Source: Pseudomonas sp. S04
Lineage (GTDB): Bacteria > Pseudomonadota > Gammaproteobacteria > Pseudomonadales > Pseudomonadaceae
Direction: 5' to 3'
Length of the DNA stretch: 64,000 nucleotides
NCBI RefSeq assembly: GCF_009834545.1
Contig: NZ_CP019427.1
Span: 5,639,001 to 5,703,000, forward strand
Both the position numbers and the translations under genes were made by a program. The notes beneath the pieces were generated by a model. That model ran no database searches, was not told the DNA's origin, and was given only the letters and a program-made list of their open reading frames with translations. Position 1 is the first letter of the stretch. Each line of letters opens with the position of its first letter. This document shows positions 24,950 to 33,866 of this stretch, piece by piece.

Positions 24950-26053
24950 TTAAAGCCTTACGCTAGCGAACGTCGACTCATTACGCGCCTGGCTCAACGC
25001 CGACATCGGCCCGGACAACGGCGCCAGCACCAGTGCCTGCGGAATCGGCATCATCGCCACTTGCTGGGAGTTGTTGGAGCCAACACGTTCGTCACGCGGT
25101 GGAATGCCGAAGTATTCGCGGTAGCACTTGGAGAAGTGCGGCGTGGAGACAAAACCGCAGACCGAAGCCACCTCGATGATCGACATCGGCGTTTGCTTGA
25201 GCAACTGCCGGGCGCGGATCAGGCGCAGCTTGAGGTAATAGCGTGACGGTGAGCAGTGCAGGTATTTCTGGAACAGCCGCTCCAGTTGCCGACGCGACAC
25301 AGCGACGTAGACCGCCAGTTCATCAAGGTCGATCGGCTCTTCCAGGTTGGCTTCCATCAGCGCGACGATTTCCTGCAGTTTCGGCTGGTTGGTGCCCAAC
25401 ATGTGCTTGAGTGGCACGCGCTGGTGATCCTGTTCGTTACGAATGCGCTCGTAGACAAACATTTCCGAAATCGCCGCCGACAATTCGCGGCCGTGATCGC
25501 GGCTGATCAGGTGCAGCATCATGTCCAGCGGCGCGGTGCCGCCAGAGCTGGTGAAGCGGTTGCGGTCGAGGGTGAACAAGCGGGTGCTCATGGCTACGCG
25601 CGGGAAGGCTTCCTGCATCGCGGCCAGGCATTCCCAGTGCACGCTGCAATCAAAACCGTCCAGCAACCCTGCGCAAGCCAGCGCCCAGCTGCCGGTGCAC
25701 ACGGCGCCGAGACGGCGCGATTGACGGGCCTGGCTTTGCAGCCATGACACGTGTTCGCGGGTCACCGTACGCTGGATGCCGATACCGCCACAGACGATGA
25801 TGGTGTCCAGTGGCGGCGCTTTGTGCATGGAGGCGTCGGGGGTGATCTGCAGCCCATCACTGGCCCAGACCTGGCCGCCGTCGACGGTGAGGGTCGTCCA
25901 GCGATACAGCTCGCGACCGGACAACTGATTGGCCATGCGCAGGGGTTCGACTGCGGAGGCCAGAGAAATCAGCGTGAAATTGTCCAGCAGCAAAAAGCCG
26001 ATGGATTGAGGCGCACGGTTCTGGGGTTGAGCCCCGGAGTTGAACGACGTCAT
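24950..26053 (-). CDS. gbdR: AraC-type activator of glycine betaine catabolism
   Basis: GbdR (367 residues) senses glycine betaine/dimethylglycine and activates gbcA, gbcB, dgc, sox, sda and cbc genes in pseudomonads. The N-terminal DJ-1/PfpI-like domain (IGFLLLDNFTLISLASAVEPL, elbow Cys in GAVCTGSWALACAG) is followed by an AraC domain (LDELAVYVAVSRRQLERLFQ and SIIEVASVCGFVSTPHFSKCY). The tail ends STFASVRL. Length and sequence agree closely with P. aeruginosa GbdR as I remember it. It is paralogous to CdhR at 18.3 kb. It sits in the same order relative to sdaB and cbc as PA5380-PA5378. Confidence 0.96.
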   Translation of the reverse strand: MTSFNSGAQPQNRAPQSIGFLLLDNFTLISLASAVEPLRMANQLSGRELYRWTTLTVDGGQVWASDGLQITPDASMHKAPPLDTIIVCGGIGIQRTVTREHVSWLQSQARQSRRLGAVCTGSWALACAGLLDGFDCSVHWECLAAMQEAFPRVAMSTRLFTLDRNRFTSSGGTAPLDMMLHLISRDHGRELSAAISEMFVYERIRNEQDHQRVPLKHMLGTNQPKLQEIVALMEANLEEPIDLDELAVYVAVSRRQLERLFQKYLHCSPSRYYLKLRLIRARQLLKQTPMSIIEVASVCGFVSTPHFSKCYREYFGIPPRDERVGSNNSQQVAMMPIPQALVLAPLSGPMSALSQARNESTFASVRL

Positions 26054-26497
26054 CGCGGTATCTCCTCACACAAAGCGGGTGATGGCCTCAGGCGGAGGCT
26101 CTTGTTATGGCCATCGTTCTCGCGCGGGAGACGGGCTTTGTAATGACAGAGCAATTGCCATGCCTAAAGTTGAATGGCTATTCAATAACTCCTGAAAACG
26201 ACGTCGCCGTGTGTCTATATATGTCTATAGAGCCCACTGGGCGAGTAAGGATTATCGGGCTGGCAAGTGCCCTGTCCCGCAGGCTGTGAGCAAATCGGTA
26301 GCACTTGTGGGAACAGGGCTACAGGCATCGGTGAAGAGTGTCACCGCAGGCACGGCTGACAGACGGTCCGGGCCGGATTGGATCCCTTGGCGGAAGTCGT
26401 GGGCTTATCTGAGAGCGACGCGCCAAAAGGTGGCGCGTCGCGGTGTGGGTGTTCATTTAGTGCGCAGTTTTGACTGGTCTGGCGGTATCGCGAGTTC
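26054..26497. other. Intergenic region between gbdR and sdaB
   Basis: Contains the gbdR promoter region (right of 26053) and the 3' flank of sdaB. Apart from the hairpin at 26415-26441 I see no gene; short open frames here lack ribosome sites and similarity. An AT-rich stretch GTCTATATATGTCTATAGAG (26212-26231) may contain -10-like elements for gbdR. Confidence 0.5.
26415..26441 (-). terminator. Hairpin downstream of sdaB, probable transcript end
   Basis: A perfect 10-bp stem GCGACGCGCC / GGCGCGTCGC with a 7-base loop lies 57 bases past the sdaB stop. It lacks a T tract on either strand, so the terminator call is tentative. Confidence 0.45.
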
Positions 26498-27874
26498 TCA
26501 ACACTCCACCGCGCTCACCGCCAAGCCACCGCGCGAAGTCTCTTTGTATTTGTCATGCATGTCGGCTCCGGTGTCACGCATGGTGCGGATCACCCGATCC
26601 AGGGAAATGAAGTGCTGGCCATCGCCGCGCAAGGCCATCTGCGCCGCGTTGATCGCCTTCACCGCGGCAATTGCGTTGCGCTCGATACAGGGCACTTGCA
26701 CCAGGCCGCCGACCGGGTCGCACGTCAGCCCCAGGTTATGTTCCAGGCCGATTTCCGCCGCGTTGCACAATTGCTCCGGCGTGGCCCCGAGAATCTCCGC
26801 CAGCCCGGCCGCGGCCATGGCGCAGGCAGAACCGACCTCGCCCTGGCAGCCGACCTCGGCACCGGAAATCGACGCGTTCTTCTTGCACAGGATGCCCACG
26901 GCCGCGGCACCGAGAAAGTAATCGACCACATTGGCCTCGGTCACTGCCTCGCTGAATTTCATGAAGTAATGCAGCACCGCCGGGATGATCCCCGCCGCGC
27001 CGTTGGTCGGCGCCGTGACCATGCGCCCACCGGCAGCATTTTCTTCGTTGACCGCCAGGGCAAACAGGTTGACCCACTCCATGGCGCTCAAGGTCGAGCC
27101 GATCACATTGGGCTTGCCCAGCTCTTGCAGGCTGCGATGCAACTTGGCAGCGCGCCGGCGCACGTTCAGGCCACCCGGCAGGATGCCTTCGTGTTTGAGG
27201 CCCTGCTCGACGCAATCCTGCATGGCGCGCCAGAGCTTCATCAGGCCGCTGCGGATTTCTTCTTCCGAACGCCAGACTTTCTCGTTCGCCATCATCAATT
27301 CGGCGACCCGCAGGTTGTGTTTCTGACACAGCGCAAGCAACTCCACCGCGCTGGAAAAGTCGTAGGGCAGCACGGTGCGATCCAGGTCCACCACGCCACT
27401 CGACGCCTGGGCCTCATCCACCACAAAACCGCCACCGACCGAATAGTAGGTATCGCGGTGCAGCTCGCCCGCCTCACCTTCGGCCACCAGCGACATGGCG
27501 TTGGGATGGAATGGCAGGTTTTCGTCGATCAGGCGCATATCCCGCGACCAGACGAAGGGCACCGGCAAGCGCCCATCGAGCAGCAAGGTCTGGGTTTCAC
27601 GCAGGATCTCGATACGGATGCCGATTAACGACGGATCGATCGCATCCGGCCATTCCCCCATCAAACCCATGATCACCGCATTGTCGCTGCCATGGCCGAT
27701 ACCCGTGGCCGACAACGAACCATACAGTTGCACCTCAATGCGTCGCACCTGCTCCAGCAGGCACTTTTCCCGCAGCGACTCGACGAACAACGCGGCTGCA
27801 CGCATGGGGCCGACGGTGTGTGAGCTGGAAGGGCCGATGCCGATTTTGAACAGGTCGAAAACACTGATAGCCAT
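26498..27874 (-). CDS. sdaB: L-serine ammonia-lyase
   Basis: A 458-residue single-chain Fe-S serine dehydratase: N-terminal beta domain ([24 protein letters not shown]) and C-terminal alpha domain with the cluster cysteines in [26 protein letters not shown] and [19 protein letters not shown]. It converts L-serine to pyruvate and ammonia, the last step by which betaine nitrogen and carbon enter central metabolism. It lies between gbdR and cbcX as in P. aeruginosa (PA5379), and is divergent from cbcXWV across 435 bases. Confidence 0.95.
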   Translation of the reverse strand: MAISVFDLFKIGIGPSSSHTVGPMRAAALFVESLREKCLLEQVRRIEVQLYGSLSATGIGHGSDNAVIMGLMGEWPDAIDPSLIGIRIEILRETQTLLLDGRLPVPFVWSRDMRLIDENLPFHPNAMSLVAEGEAGELHRDTYYSVGGGFVVDEAQASSGVVDLDRTVLPYDFSSAVELLALCQKHNLRVAELMMANEKVWRSEEEIRSGLMKLWRAMQDCVEQGLKHEGILPGGLNVRRRAAKLHRSLQELGKPNVIGSTLSAMEWVNLFALAVNEENAAGGRMVTAPTNGAAGIIPAVLHYFMKFSEAVTEANVVDYFLGAAAVGILCKKNASISGAEVGCQGEVGSACAMAAAGLAEILGATPEQLCNAAEIGLEHNLGLTCDPVGGLVQVPCIERNAIAAVKAINAAQMALRGDGQHFISLDRVIRTMRDTGADMHDKYKETSRGGLAVSAVEC

Positions 27875-28309
27875 GACGTACGGGACTCCTCGATGAGCGG
27901 ATTCCAGGCGTCAAAGCGCCTGGCGACGGAGCTGCTACGCTCAAGCAGCAATCCGTTGACTGGCCGCATCATCAGGCTTTTGCGAGGTCGTTCGACGTCT
28001 CACACCGACGTAACCATGCCCACTAACGCCGCTGGCCGCAGACGACACATTACGGCGTATTTTTTGCGGTGCAGAGCGCTGAAAAGGTCCGAATAAAGCT
28101 GTAAACGACCTCGCTGACACTGGATGCGACCCTCCCTGTACTGGATACGACGCACCCTGTAGGCGTCAGATTTTCACTGGTACATGATCGGTTACGACTC
28201 GATTGCGAGGCGCCGGGGCAGAGCAGTCGCCAGGCGCCACCAACCGCAACACTTATAAGTGCGGTGTCCGGTCGGAACACCGCCAAAAAAAACACCAAGG
28301 AGTCCACCT
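27875..28309. other. Divergent regulatory region sdaB / cbcX
   Basis: A 435-base gap without a plausible gene. It contains the 21-bp tandem repeat described separately and should hold promoters for both sdaB (left) and cbcXWV (right). Confidence 0.6.
28106..28161. promoter_or_regulatory. 21-bp tandem repeat, candidate GbdR binding array
   Basis: Two adjacent 21-bp units (28120-28140 and 28141-28161; CTGGATGCGACCCTCCCTGTA and a copy with 18 of 21 identical) are preceded by a third CGAC core. CGAC falls at 28106, 28127 and 28148, i.e. exactly every 21 bp. This is the spacing expected of an AraC-family regulator contacting one DNA face. The flanking genes (sdaB, cbcX) are known GbdR targets in P. 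aeruginosa. Confidence 0.5.
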
Positions 28310-29257
28310 ATGAAAGGTTCCCCGTCGTTGTTGTTGGCCGCCATGCTGAGTCTGCCGGTGCTGGCTCAAGCCGCAGAACCGGCTCAATGCAGCACCGTAA
28401 ACTTCTCCGATGTTGGCTGGACCGACATCACCGTGACGACCGCCACCACCAGCGTCATCCTCGACGCCCTGGGCTACAAGACCAAGACCACCATGATCTC
28501 CGTGCCCGTGACCTACAAGTCGCTGGCCGACGGCAAGAACATGGACATCTTCCTCGGCAACTGGATGCCGACCATGGAAAACGACATCAAGCCGTACCGC
28601 GAGGCCGGCACCGTGGAGACCGTGCGCGCCAACCTGGAAAACGCCAAGTACACCCTCGCGGTGCCAGAGGCGCTGTACGAAAAAGGTCTGAAGGATTTCG
28701 CCGACATCGCCAAGTTCAAGAAGGAGCTGGACGGCAAGATCTACGGGATCGAGCCGGGTAACGACGGCAATCGCATGATCCAGAGCATGATCGACAAGAA
28801 CGCCTTCGGTCTCAAGGACGCTGGTTTCAAGGTCGTCGAATCCAGCGAAGCCGGCATGCTGTCCCAGGTTGAGCGCGCCTCGCGCCGCAACACCGACGTG
28901 GTGTTCCTGGGCTGGGAACCGCACCCGATGAACACCCGATTCAAGATGAAGTACCTGACCGGCGGGGACGAGTTCTTTGGTCCCAACTATGGCCAGGCCA
29001 CCATCTACACCAACACTCGCAAGGGCTACAGCCAGGAGTGCAGCAACGTTGGCCAGTTGCTGAAGAACCTGTCGTTCACCCTGAACATGGAAAGTACCCT
29101 CATGGGTAACGTTCTGGACGACAAGATCAAACCGGACGCGGCTGCCAAAGCGTGGCTGAAGAACAACCCACAGGTCCTCGATACCTGGCTCGCTGGCGTC
29201 ACCACCATTGACGGTAAACCAGGGCTGGAAGCCGTGAAAGCCAAACTCGGGCAGTAA
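28310..29257 (+). CDS. cbcX: Choline-binding periplasmic protein
   Basis: CbcX (315 residues) has a signal peptide ending LAQAA-EPAQC and the choline-binding fold: [48 protein letters not shown] and FLGWEPHPMNTRF. The tryptophans of the aromatic box are retained. It binds choline in the periplasm and feeds the CbcWV core, which also serves CaiX and a betaine-binding protein. The start follows AAGGAG; an upstream in-frame start would add residues ahead of the signal peptide. First gene of cbcXWV. Confidence 0.95.
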   Translation: MKGSPSLLLAAMLSLPVLAQAAEPAQCSTVNFSDVGWTDITVTTATTSVILDALGYKTKTTMISVPVTYKSLADGKNMDIFLGNWMPTMENDIKPYREAGTVETVRANLENAKYTLAVPEALYEKGLKDFADIAKFKKELDGKIYGIEPGNDGNRMIQSMIDKNAFGLKDAGFKVVESSEAGMLSQVERASRRNTDVVFLGWEPHPMNTRFKMKYLTGGDEFFGPNYGQATIYTNTRKGYSQECSNVGQLLKNLSFTLNMESTLMGNVLDDKIKPDAAAKAWLKNNPQVLDTWLAGVTTIDGKPGLEAVKAKLGQ

Positions 29258-29265
29258 TCGCGACG

Positions 29266-29298
29266 CCGGGCGAGCGTGCTCGCCCGGGCTGTTTTTTT
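29266..29298 (+). terminator. Intra-operon terminator-like hairpin between cbcX and cbcW
   Basis: CCGGGCGAG and CTCGCCCGG form a perfect 9-bp stem with a 4-base loop, followed by GCTG and seven T. It lies between the binding-protein gene and the permease gene, so partial termination would give more CbcX than CbcWV. Confidence 0.75.
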
Positions 29299-29322
29299 CC
29301 TTGCATGCGGACGTTCACTACC

Positions 29323-30171
29323 ATGCTGATTGATCAGAAAATCCCTTTAGGCCAGTACATCGCTGCCTTCGTTGAATGGTTGACGCAAAACGGCGCCAAT
29401 ACCTTCGATGCGATTGCCACGACACTGGAAACGATGATCCACGGCGTGACGTTTGCGCTGACCTGGTTCAACCCGCTGGCATTGATCGGCCTGATCGCCT
29501 TGCTGGCGCACTTCATTCAACGTAAATGGGGCCTGACCGGCTTCGTCATCCTGTCGTTCCTGCTGATCCTCAACCTGGGTTACTGGCAGGAAACCATGGA
29601 AACCCTGGCCCAGGTGTTGTTCGCCACCCTGGTCTGCGTGCTCATAGGCGTGCCGTTGGGCATCGTCGCTGCGCATAAACCGATGTTCTACACCATGATG
29701 CGTCCGGTACTCGATCTGATGCAGACCGTACCGACGTTCGTGTACCTCATTCCTACCCTGACCCTGTTCGGTCTGGGCGTTGTCCCGGGGCTGATCTCCA
29801 CGGTGGTGTTCGCGATTGCCGCGCCCATCCGCCTGACCTACCTGGGCATTCGTGATGTGCCACAAGAACTGATGGACGCCGGCAAGGCCTTCGGCTGCTC
29901 GCGCCGGCAGTTGCTCTCGCGAATAGAACTGCCCTATGCGATGCCGAGCATCGCGGCCGGTATCACCCAGTGCATCATGCTGTCGTTGTCGATGGTGGTG
30001 ATTGCCGCGCTGGTGGGTGCCGATGGCCTGGGCAAACCCGTGGTCAACGCACTGAACACCGCCGATATCGCCCTGGGCTTTGAAGCCGGGCTGGCGATCG
30101 TCCTGCTGGCAATCATGCTCGACCGTATCTGCAAACAACCCGATGCCAAAGTAGTAGGGGGTGACGCATGA
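29323..30171 (+). CDS. cbcW: Choline/betaine/carnitine ABC transporter permease
   Basis: CbcW (282 residues) begins MLIDQKIPLGQYIAAFVEWL and has about six membrane segments. The EAA-type cytoplasmic loop, which docks the ATPase, is at DVPQELMDAGKAFGCSRRQLL. Related to ProW/OpuAB permeases. I preferred the ATG at 29323 to one six codons upstream because it matches the P. aeruginosa N-terminus as I recall it. Its stop overlaps the cbcV start (ATGA). Confidence 0.94.
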   Translation: MLIDQKIPLGQYIAAFVEWLTQNGANTFDAIATTLETMIHGVTFALTWFNPLALIGLIALLAHFIQRKWGLTGFVILSFLLILNLGYWQETMETLAQVLFATLVCVLIGVPLGIVAAHKPMFYTMMRPVLDLMQTVPTFVYLIPTLTLFGLGVVPGLISTVVFAIAAPIRLTYLGIRDVPQELMDAGKAFGCSRRQLLSRIELPYAMPSIAAGITQCIMLSLSMVVIAALVGADGLGKPVVNALNTADIALGFEAGLAIVLLAIMLDRICKQPDAKVVGGDA

Positions 30172-31346
30172 GCATAATCCGCTTCGATAACGTCGACGTT
30201 ATCTTCGCCAAGGATCCACGCGAAGCCCTCAAGCTGCTGGACCAGGGCATGACCCGCAATGAAATCCTGAAAAAGACCGGCCAGATCGTTGGCGTGGAAA
30301 AGGCCAGCCTGGACGTCGAGAAAGGTGAAATCTGCGTGCTGATGGGCCTCTCCGGCTCCGGCAAATCGAGCTTGCTGCGTTGTATCAACGGCCTGAACAC
30401 GGTGAGCCGCGGCAAGCTGTTCGTCGAGCACGAAGGCCGGCAGATCGATATCGCCTCGTGCACCCCGGCAGAGCTGAAAATGATGCGCACCAAGCGCATC
30501 GCCATGGTGTTCCAGAAGTTCGCCCTGATGCCCTGGCTGACCGTGCGCGAGAACATCAGCTTTGGCCTGGAAATGCAGGGTCGTCCCGAAAAGGAACGGC
30601 GCAAGCTGGTAGACGAGAAACTGGAACTGGTGGGCCTGACCCAATGGCGCAACAAGAAACCCGATGAGCTGTCCGGCGGCATGCAGCAACGTGTCGGCCT
30701 GGCTCGCGCCCTGGCGATGGACGCCGACATCCTGCTGATGGACGAACCCTTCTCGGCCCTCGACCCGCTGATCCGCCAGGGGCTGCAGGACGAACTGCTG
30801 GAACTGCAACGCAAGCTGAGCAAGACCATCGTGTTCGTCAGCCACGACCTCGATGAGGCGCTGAAACTGGGCAGCCGCATCGCAATCATGAAAGACGGCC
30901 GGATCATCCAGTACAGCAAGCCCGAAGAGATTGTGCTGAACCCGGCCGACGACTATGTGCGCACCTTCGTCGCCCACACCAACCCGCTCAACGTGCTCTG
31001 CGGTCGCAGCCTGATGCGCACCCTGGACAACTGCAAACGCATCAATGGTTCAGTGTGCCTGGACCCGGGCGGCGATTCGTGGCTGGACCTGGCCGAAGGC
31101 AACACCATCAAGGGCGCCCGTCAGAACGGTGCAAGCCTGGACCTGCAGAATTGGGTTCCGGGGCAAGCGGTAGAAGGCCTGGGCCGACGGCCGACCCTGG
31201 TGGACTCCAGCATCGGCATGCGTGACGCGCTGCAGATTCGTTACCAGACCGGCAACAAGCTGGTGCTGCACGACAATAACCATGTGGTGGGGATTCTCGG
31301 CGACAGCGAGCTGTACCACGCGCTGCTTGGCAAGAACCTGGGATAG
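30168..31346 (+). CDS. cbcV: Choline/betaine/carnitine ABC transporter ATPase
   Basis: CbcV (392 residues) has Walker A GLSGSGKSS, the signature LSGGMQQRVGLARAL, Walker B ILLMDEPFSALDPL and the switch His in VFVSHDLDEA, as in ProV/OpuAA-type ATPases. The C-terminal about 110 residues form a regulatory extension of the CBS-like kind, without clear twin CBS motifs. The start overlaps cbcW by four bases (ATGA), so translation is coupled. A strong terminator follows 16 bases after the stop. Confidence 0.95.
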   Translation: MSIIRFDNVDVIFAKDPREALKLLDQGMTRNEILKKTGQIVGVEKASLDVEKGEICVLMGLSGSGKSSLLRCINGLNTVSRGKLFVEHEGRQIDIASCTPAELKMMRTKRIAMVFQKFALMPWLTVRENISFGLEMQGRPEKERRKLVDEKLELVGLTQWRNKKPDELSGGMQQRVGLARALAMDADILLMDEPFSALDPLIRQGLQDELLELQRKLSKTIVFVSHDLDEALKLGSRIAIMKDGRIIQYSKPEEIVLNPADDYVRTFVAHTNPLNVLCGRSLMRTLDNCKRINGSVCLDPGGDSWLDLAEGNTIKGARQNGASLDLQNWVPGQAVEGLGRRPTLVDSSIGMRDALQIRYQTGNKLVLHDNNHVVGILGDSELYHALLGKNLG

Positions 31347-31362
31347 TCCAGACAGCAGACAC

Positions 31363-31393
31363 AAAAACGCCGCGAGAGGATCGCGGCGTTTTT
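31363..31393 (+). terminator. Intrinsic terminator after cbcXWV
   Basis: A perfect 13-bp inverted repeat (AAAAACGCCGCGA / TCGCGGCGTTTTT) with a 5-base loop GAGGA, ending in a T run. It is symmetrical, so it may also stop betT read-through from the right. Confidence 0.9.
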
Positions 31394-31437
31394 GTTTATA
31401 GGGAAATCTGGGTATGCAGGTTGACGCTAGTGGCGCC

Positions 31438-31503
31438 ATCGCGGGCAAGCCCGCTCCCACAAGGACGGTGTTCATCCTGTGGGAGCGGGCTTGCCCGCGA
31501 TGA
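31438..31503. repeat. REP pair between cbcV and betT
   Basis: Canonical inverted REPs with a 17-base spacer lie between convergent transcription units. Confidence 0.92.
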
Positions 31504-31547
31504 ATACGGCGCAGTGCTTAAGATGAAACACCGCGCCTTATCGAAAC

Positions 31548-33545
31548 TCAGCTATAGACACGGCCAAGGAGCTGCCGATGGCTTTCAAACTGATCGAGCA
31601 CGTCACGGGTGATCTGATCCTGGGTGAAGCCCATCAAGTCGTACTCCTGGCTGCCGTTGTGCAGGTACACCTCGGCGCGGTAGTAACGGGTGCGGGTTTC
31701 GTCCGGGCTCGGCGATTCACTTGGCGCCGCCAGGTAACCGTCCAGGCTGACTTCGTAGACAAACGGGTTGCCCTCTTCCATCTCGATCCGCAGGCCCATG
31801 CAGCGCTTGGCTTTGCCCAGCAGCGTTTGCACGTCCAGCCCTTGCGTGCGCAACTGCACCGCCGCGTCTTCCAGCGCCGGGCTCACGTGTTTGTCCATGA
31901 AACGTTGCACGATCGCCTGGGTCGGTTGCAGTTCCAGTGCCGTCAGCCGCTCACTGAAACCACGACGACCACGCGCCGCCAGCTCGGCCTGTTCCTGTTC
32001 GATCTGCACGTCCTGGCGCATGGCCTTGTGCAAGCCGAACATGAAGCACACCAGCACCACCGAGAACGGCAGCCCGGCCAGCACCACCATGGTTTGCATG
32101 GCTTCGAAGTTACCGGCGAACAACAGGCCGATGGTCACCAGGGTGATCACGACCGACCAGAAGATCCGCAGCCAGTGCGGCGCATCTTCATCGACGTTGC
32201 CGCCCTTGCAGGACAGGTTCGCCATCATCACCGCGCCGGAGTCGGCCGGGGTCAGGAACAGCACGAAGCCGACAAAGATCGACACCCCGATCACCACTTT
32301 CGATGCCGGGTAATGCTCGAGCAACTGATAGATCGCCATCGACGGCTGCTCGAGTGCCGTCTTGCCCAGCTCCACCGCCCCCTGGTTCATCACCAGGTCC
32401 AGGGCCGAGTTACCGAAGATCGACAGCCACGCCAAGGTGAAGCCCAGCGGAATCAGGAGCACACCGGCGACCAGTTCACGCACGGTCCGGCCACGGGAAA
32501 TACGCGCGATGAACATGCCGACGAAAGGAGCCCAGGAAATCCACCAGGCCCAGTAGAACAGGGTCCACAGGCCCAGCCAGCGCTCGGACTTGGCGGTGTC
32601 GGCTTCGTACACATACAGGTCGAACGTCTTCAGCACCACGCCGTTGAGGTAGTCACCGACGTTCTGCACAAAACCGTTGAGCAGGTGCAGGGTCGGGCCG
32701 AACAACAGCACAAAGATCAGCAGGCCACTGAACAGCACGATGTTCAGGTTGGACAGCCGACGAATGCCGTTTTCCACACCCGACACGGCCGCGATGGTCG
32801 CCACGGTGCTCATCACGATGATCACGATCAGCAGGTTGGTATTGCTGTGCTCCATGCCGAACAGGTTCTCCAGCCCCGACGACACCTGCAGCGAGCCAAT
32901 CCCCAGGTTGGTCACCAGGCCCAGCAGGGTCACGAACATGCCGAAGCCGTCCACCGCATGCCCGGCCGCACCCTTGACCCAGCGCTCGCCGACCAGCGGA
33001 TAGAGCGCAGAACGCAGCGCCAGCGGCTGGTTGTGACGGTAGGCAAAGTACGCCACGGCCAGGCCGACCAGGGCGTAGATCGCCCAGCCGTGCAGGCCCC
33101 AGTGCAGGAACGTCAACTGGACTGCCTGGCGCGCGGCCAACTGGCTGCCCGCCACGCCTTCCGGCGGGTTGAAGTAGTGATCCAGAGGCTCGGATGCGCC
33201 GAAGTACAACAGCGAGATGCCGATACCGGACGAGAACAGCATCCCGGCCCAGGCGCCATAGCTGAAGTCCGGGGTATCGTCCTTGCTGCCCAGCTTGAGC
33301 TTGCCGTAGGAGGAAAACGCCAGGCCGACCACAAACACCAGGTAGGCGGCGATCACCACCATGTAGTACCAGCCAAAGCTGCGCGACAACCAGGCCTGGG
33401 CAATCCCCAGCATTCTCCCGGCTTCTTGCGGCGCGGCAATGAGAATGGCGGTCAACAGCAGGATCAACGCGGTAGAGGTGTAGAACACCCAACCGTTGAC
33501 CGTCACCTTCTCGGGTGGGGTCTTTATCAGAGAGGCAGAACTCAT
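31548..33545 (-). CDS. betT: High-affinity choline transporter, BCCT family
   Basis: BetT (665 residues) is a 12-helix secondary transporter. Family motifs are GWYYMVVIAAYLVFVVGLAF, the glycine-rich SYGAWAGMLFSSGIGISLLY (TM3) and the aromatic-rich WWISWAPFVGMFIARISRG (TM8 choline-binding box). A long hydrophilic C-terminal domain (about residues 510-665) matches E. coli BetT and is implicated there in osmotic control of transport. The start at 33545 (MSSASLIKTPPEK...) was preferred over a 17-codon extension. It is divergent from betIBA with a 321-base region between. Confidence 0.95.
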   Translation of the reverse strand: MSSASLIKTPPEKVTVNGWVFYTSTALILLLTAILIAAPQEAGRMLGIAQAWLSRSFGWYYMVVIAAYLVFVVGLAFSSYGKLKLGSKDDTPDFSYGAWAGMLFSSGIGISLLYFGASEPLDHYFNPPEGVAGSQLAARQAVQLTFLHWGLHGWAIYALVGLAVAYFAYRHNQPLALRSALYPLVGERWVKGAAGHAVDGFGMFVTLLGLVTNLGIGSLQVSSGLENLFGMEHSNTNLLIVIIVMSTVATIAAVSGVENGIRRLSNLNIVLFSGLLIFVLLFGPTLHLLNGFVQNVGDYLNGVVLKTFDLYVYEADTAKSERWLGLWTLFYWAWWISWAPFVGMFIARISRGRTVRELVAGVLLIPLGFTLAWLSIFGNSALDLVMNQGAVELGKTALEQPSMAIYQLLEHYPASKVVIGVSIFVGFVLFLTPADSGAVMMANLSCKGGNVDEDAPHWLRIFWSVVITLVTIGLLFAGNFEAMQTMVVLAGLPFSVVLVCFMFGLHKAMRQDVQIEQEQAELAARGRRGFSERLTALELQPTQAIVQRFMDKHVSPALEDAAVQLRTQGLDVQTLLGKAKRCMGLRIEMEEGNPFVYEVSLDGYLAAPSESPSPDETRTRYYRAEVYLHNGSQEYDLMGFTQDQITRDVLDQFESHRQLLGRVYS

Positions 33546-33649
33546 TGCACAGATGCTCCAGGCAGTGCGGGAGAAGGACACAAGGCAAAGCAGCACCCGA
33601 CTAATCGGTTAGTGGGCAGCCGACCGACGGGTGATATAAAGACACCCCG

Positions 33650-33701
33650 AAAAAAGCCCGAAGCCCGCAAGCGCCAGAGCGCGTGGGTTTCGAGCATTTT
33701 T
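33650..33701 (-). terminator. Terminator-like hairpin in the betT leader region
   Basis: On the minus strand GCTCGAAACCCACGCGC pairs imperfectly (three mismatches, two wobbles) with GCGCTTGCGGGCTTCGGGC, followed by six T. It lies 105-150 bases upstream of the betT start. On the plus strand it is followed by TTTTT after GCA, so it can act both ways. If betT is transcribed from near the BetI site, this hairpin is inside its leader. Confidence 0.55.
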
Positions 33702-33777
33702 GGATGCCGTTTTTCCGCCAACCGTACGTAGGAAAAACCTGTAGGTAGCGACGATTTGTCGCAGATCTTATTCTTTG

Positions 33778-33797
33778 TTGATTGAACGTTCAATCAA
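33778..33797. promoter_or_regulatory. BetI operator (perfect 20-bp palindrome)
   Basis: TTGATTGAACGTTCAATCAA is perfectly self-complementary and closely matches the E. coli BetI operator core (TTGATTGGACGTTCAAT). It is 69 bases upstream of betI and between divergent betT and betIBA, so BetI should repress here until choline is present. The left TTGATT could also be the -35 of the betI promoter, though a clear -10 is lacking (AAAATA at 33801). Confidence 0.9.
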
Positions 33798-33866
33798 AAC
33801 AAAATAGACTGGCCTTCAATCCGACAGACGTTTTGCGCCTGTCGGAAGGCCTAAGGAGATGTGCAG

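Noticed and set aside
26107..26289. A 60-codon frame between gbdR and sdaB
   Set aside because: No ribosome site, no similarity, and it overlaps the likely gbdR promoter.
31578..33731. A 717-codon open frame antisense to betT
   Set aside because: Composition is His/Gln/Arg-rich without domains, typical of antisense frames in GC-rich DNA; betT has clear transporter motifs.
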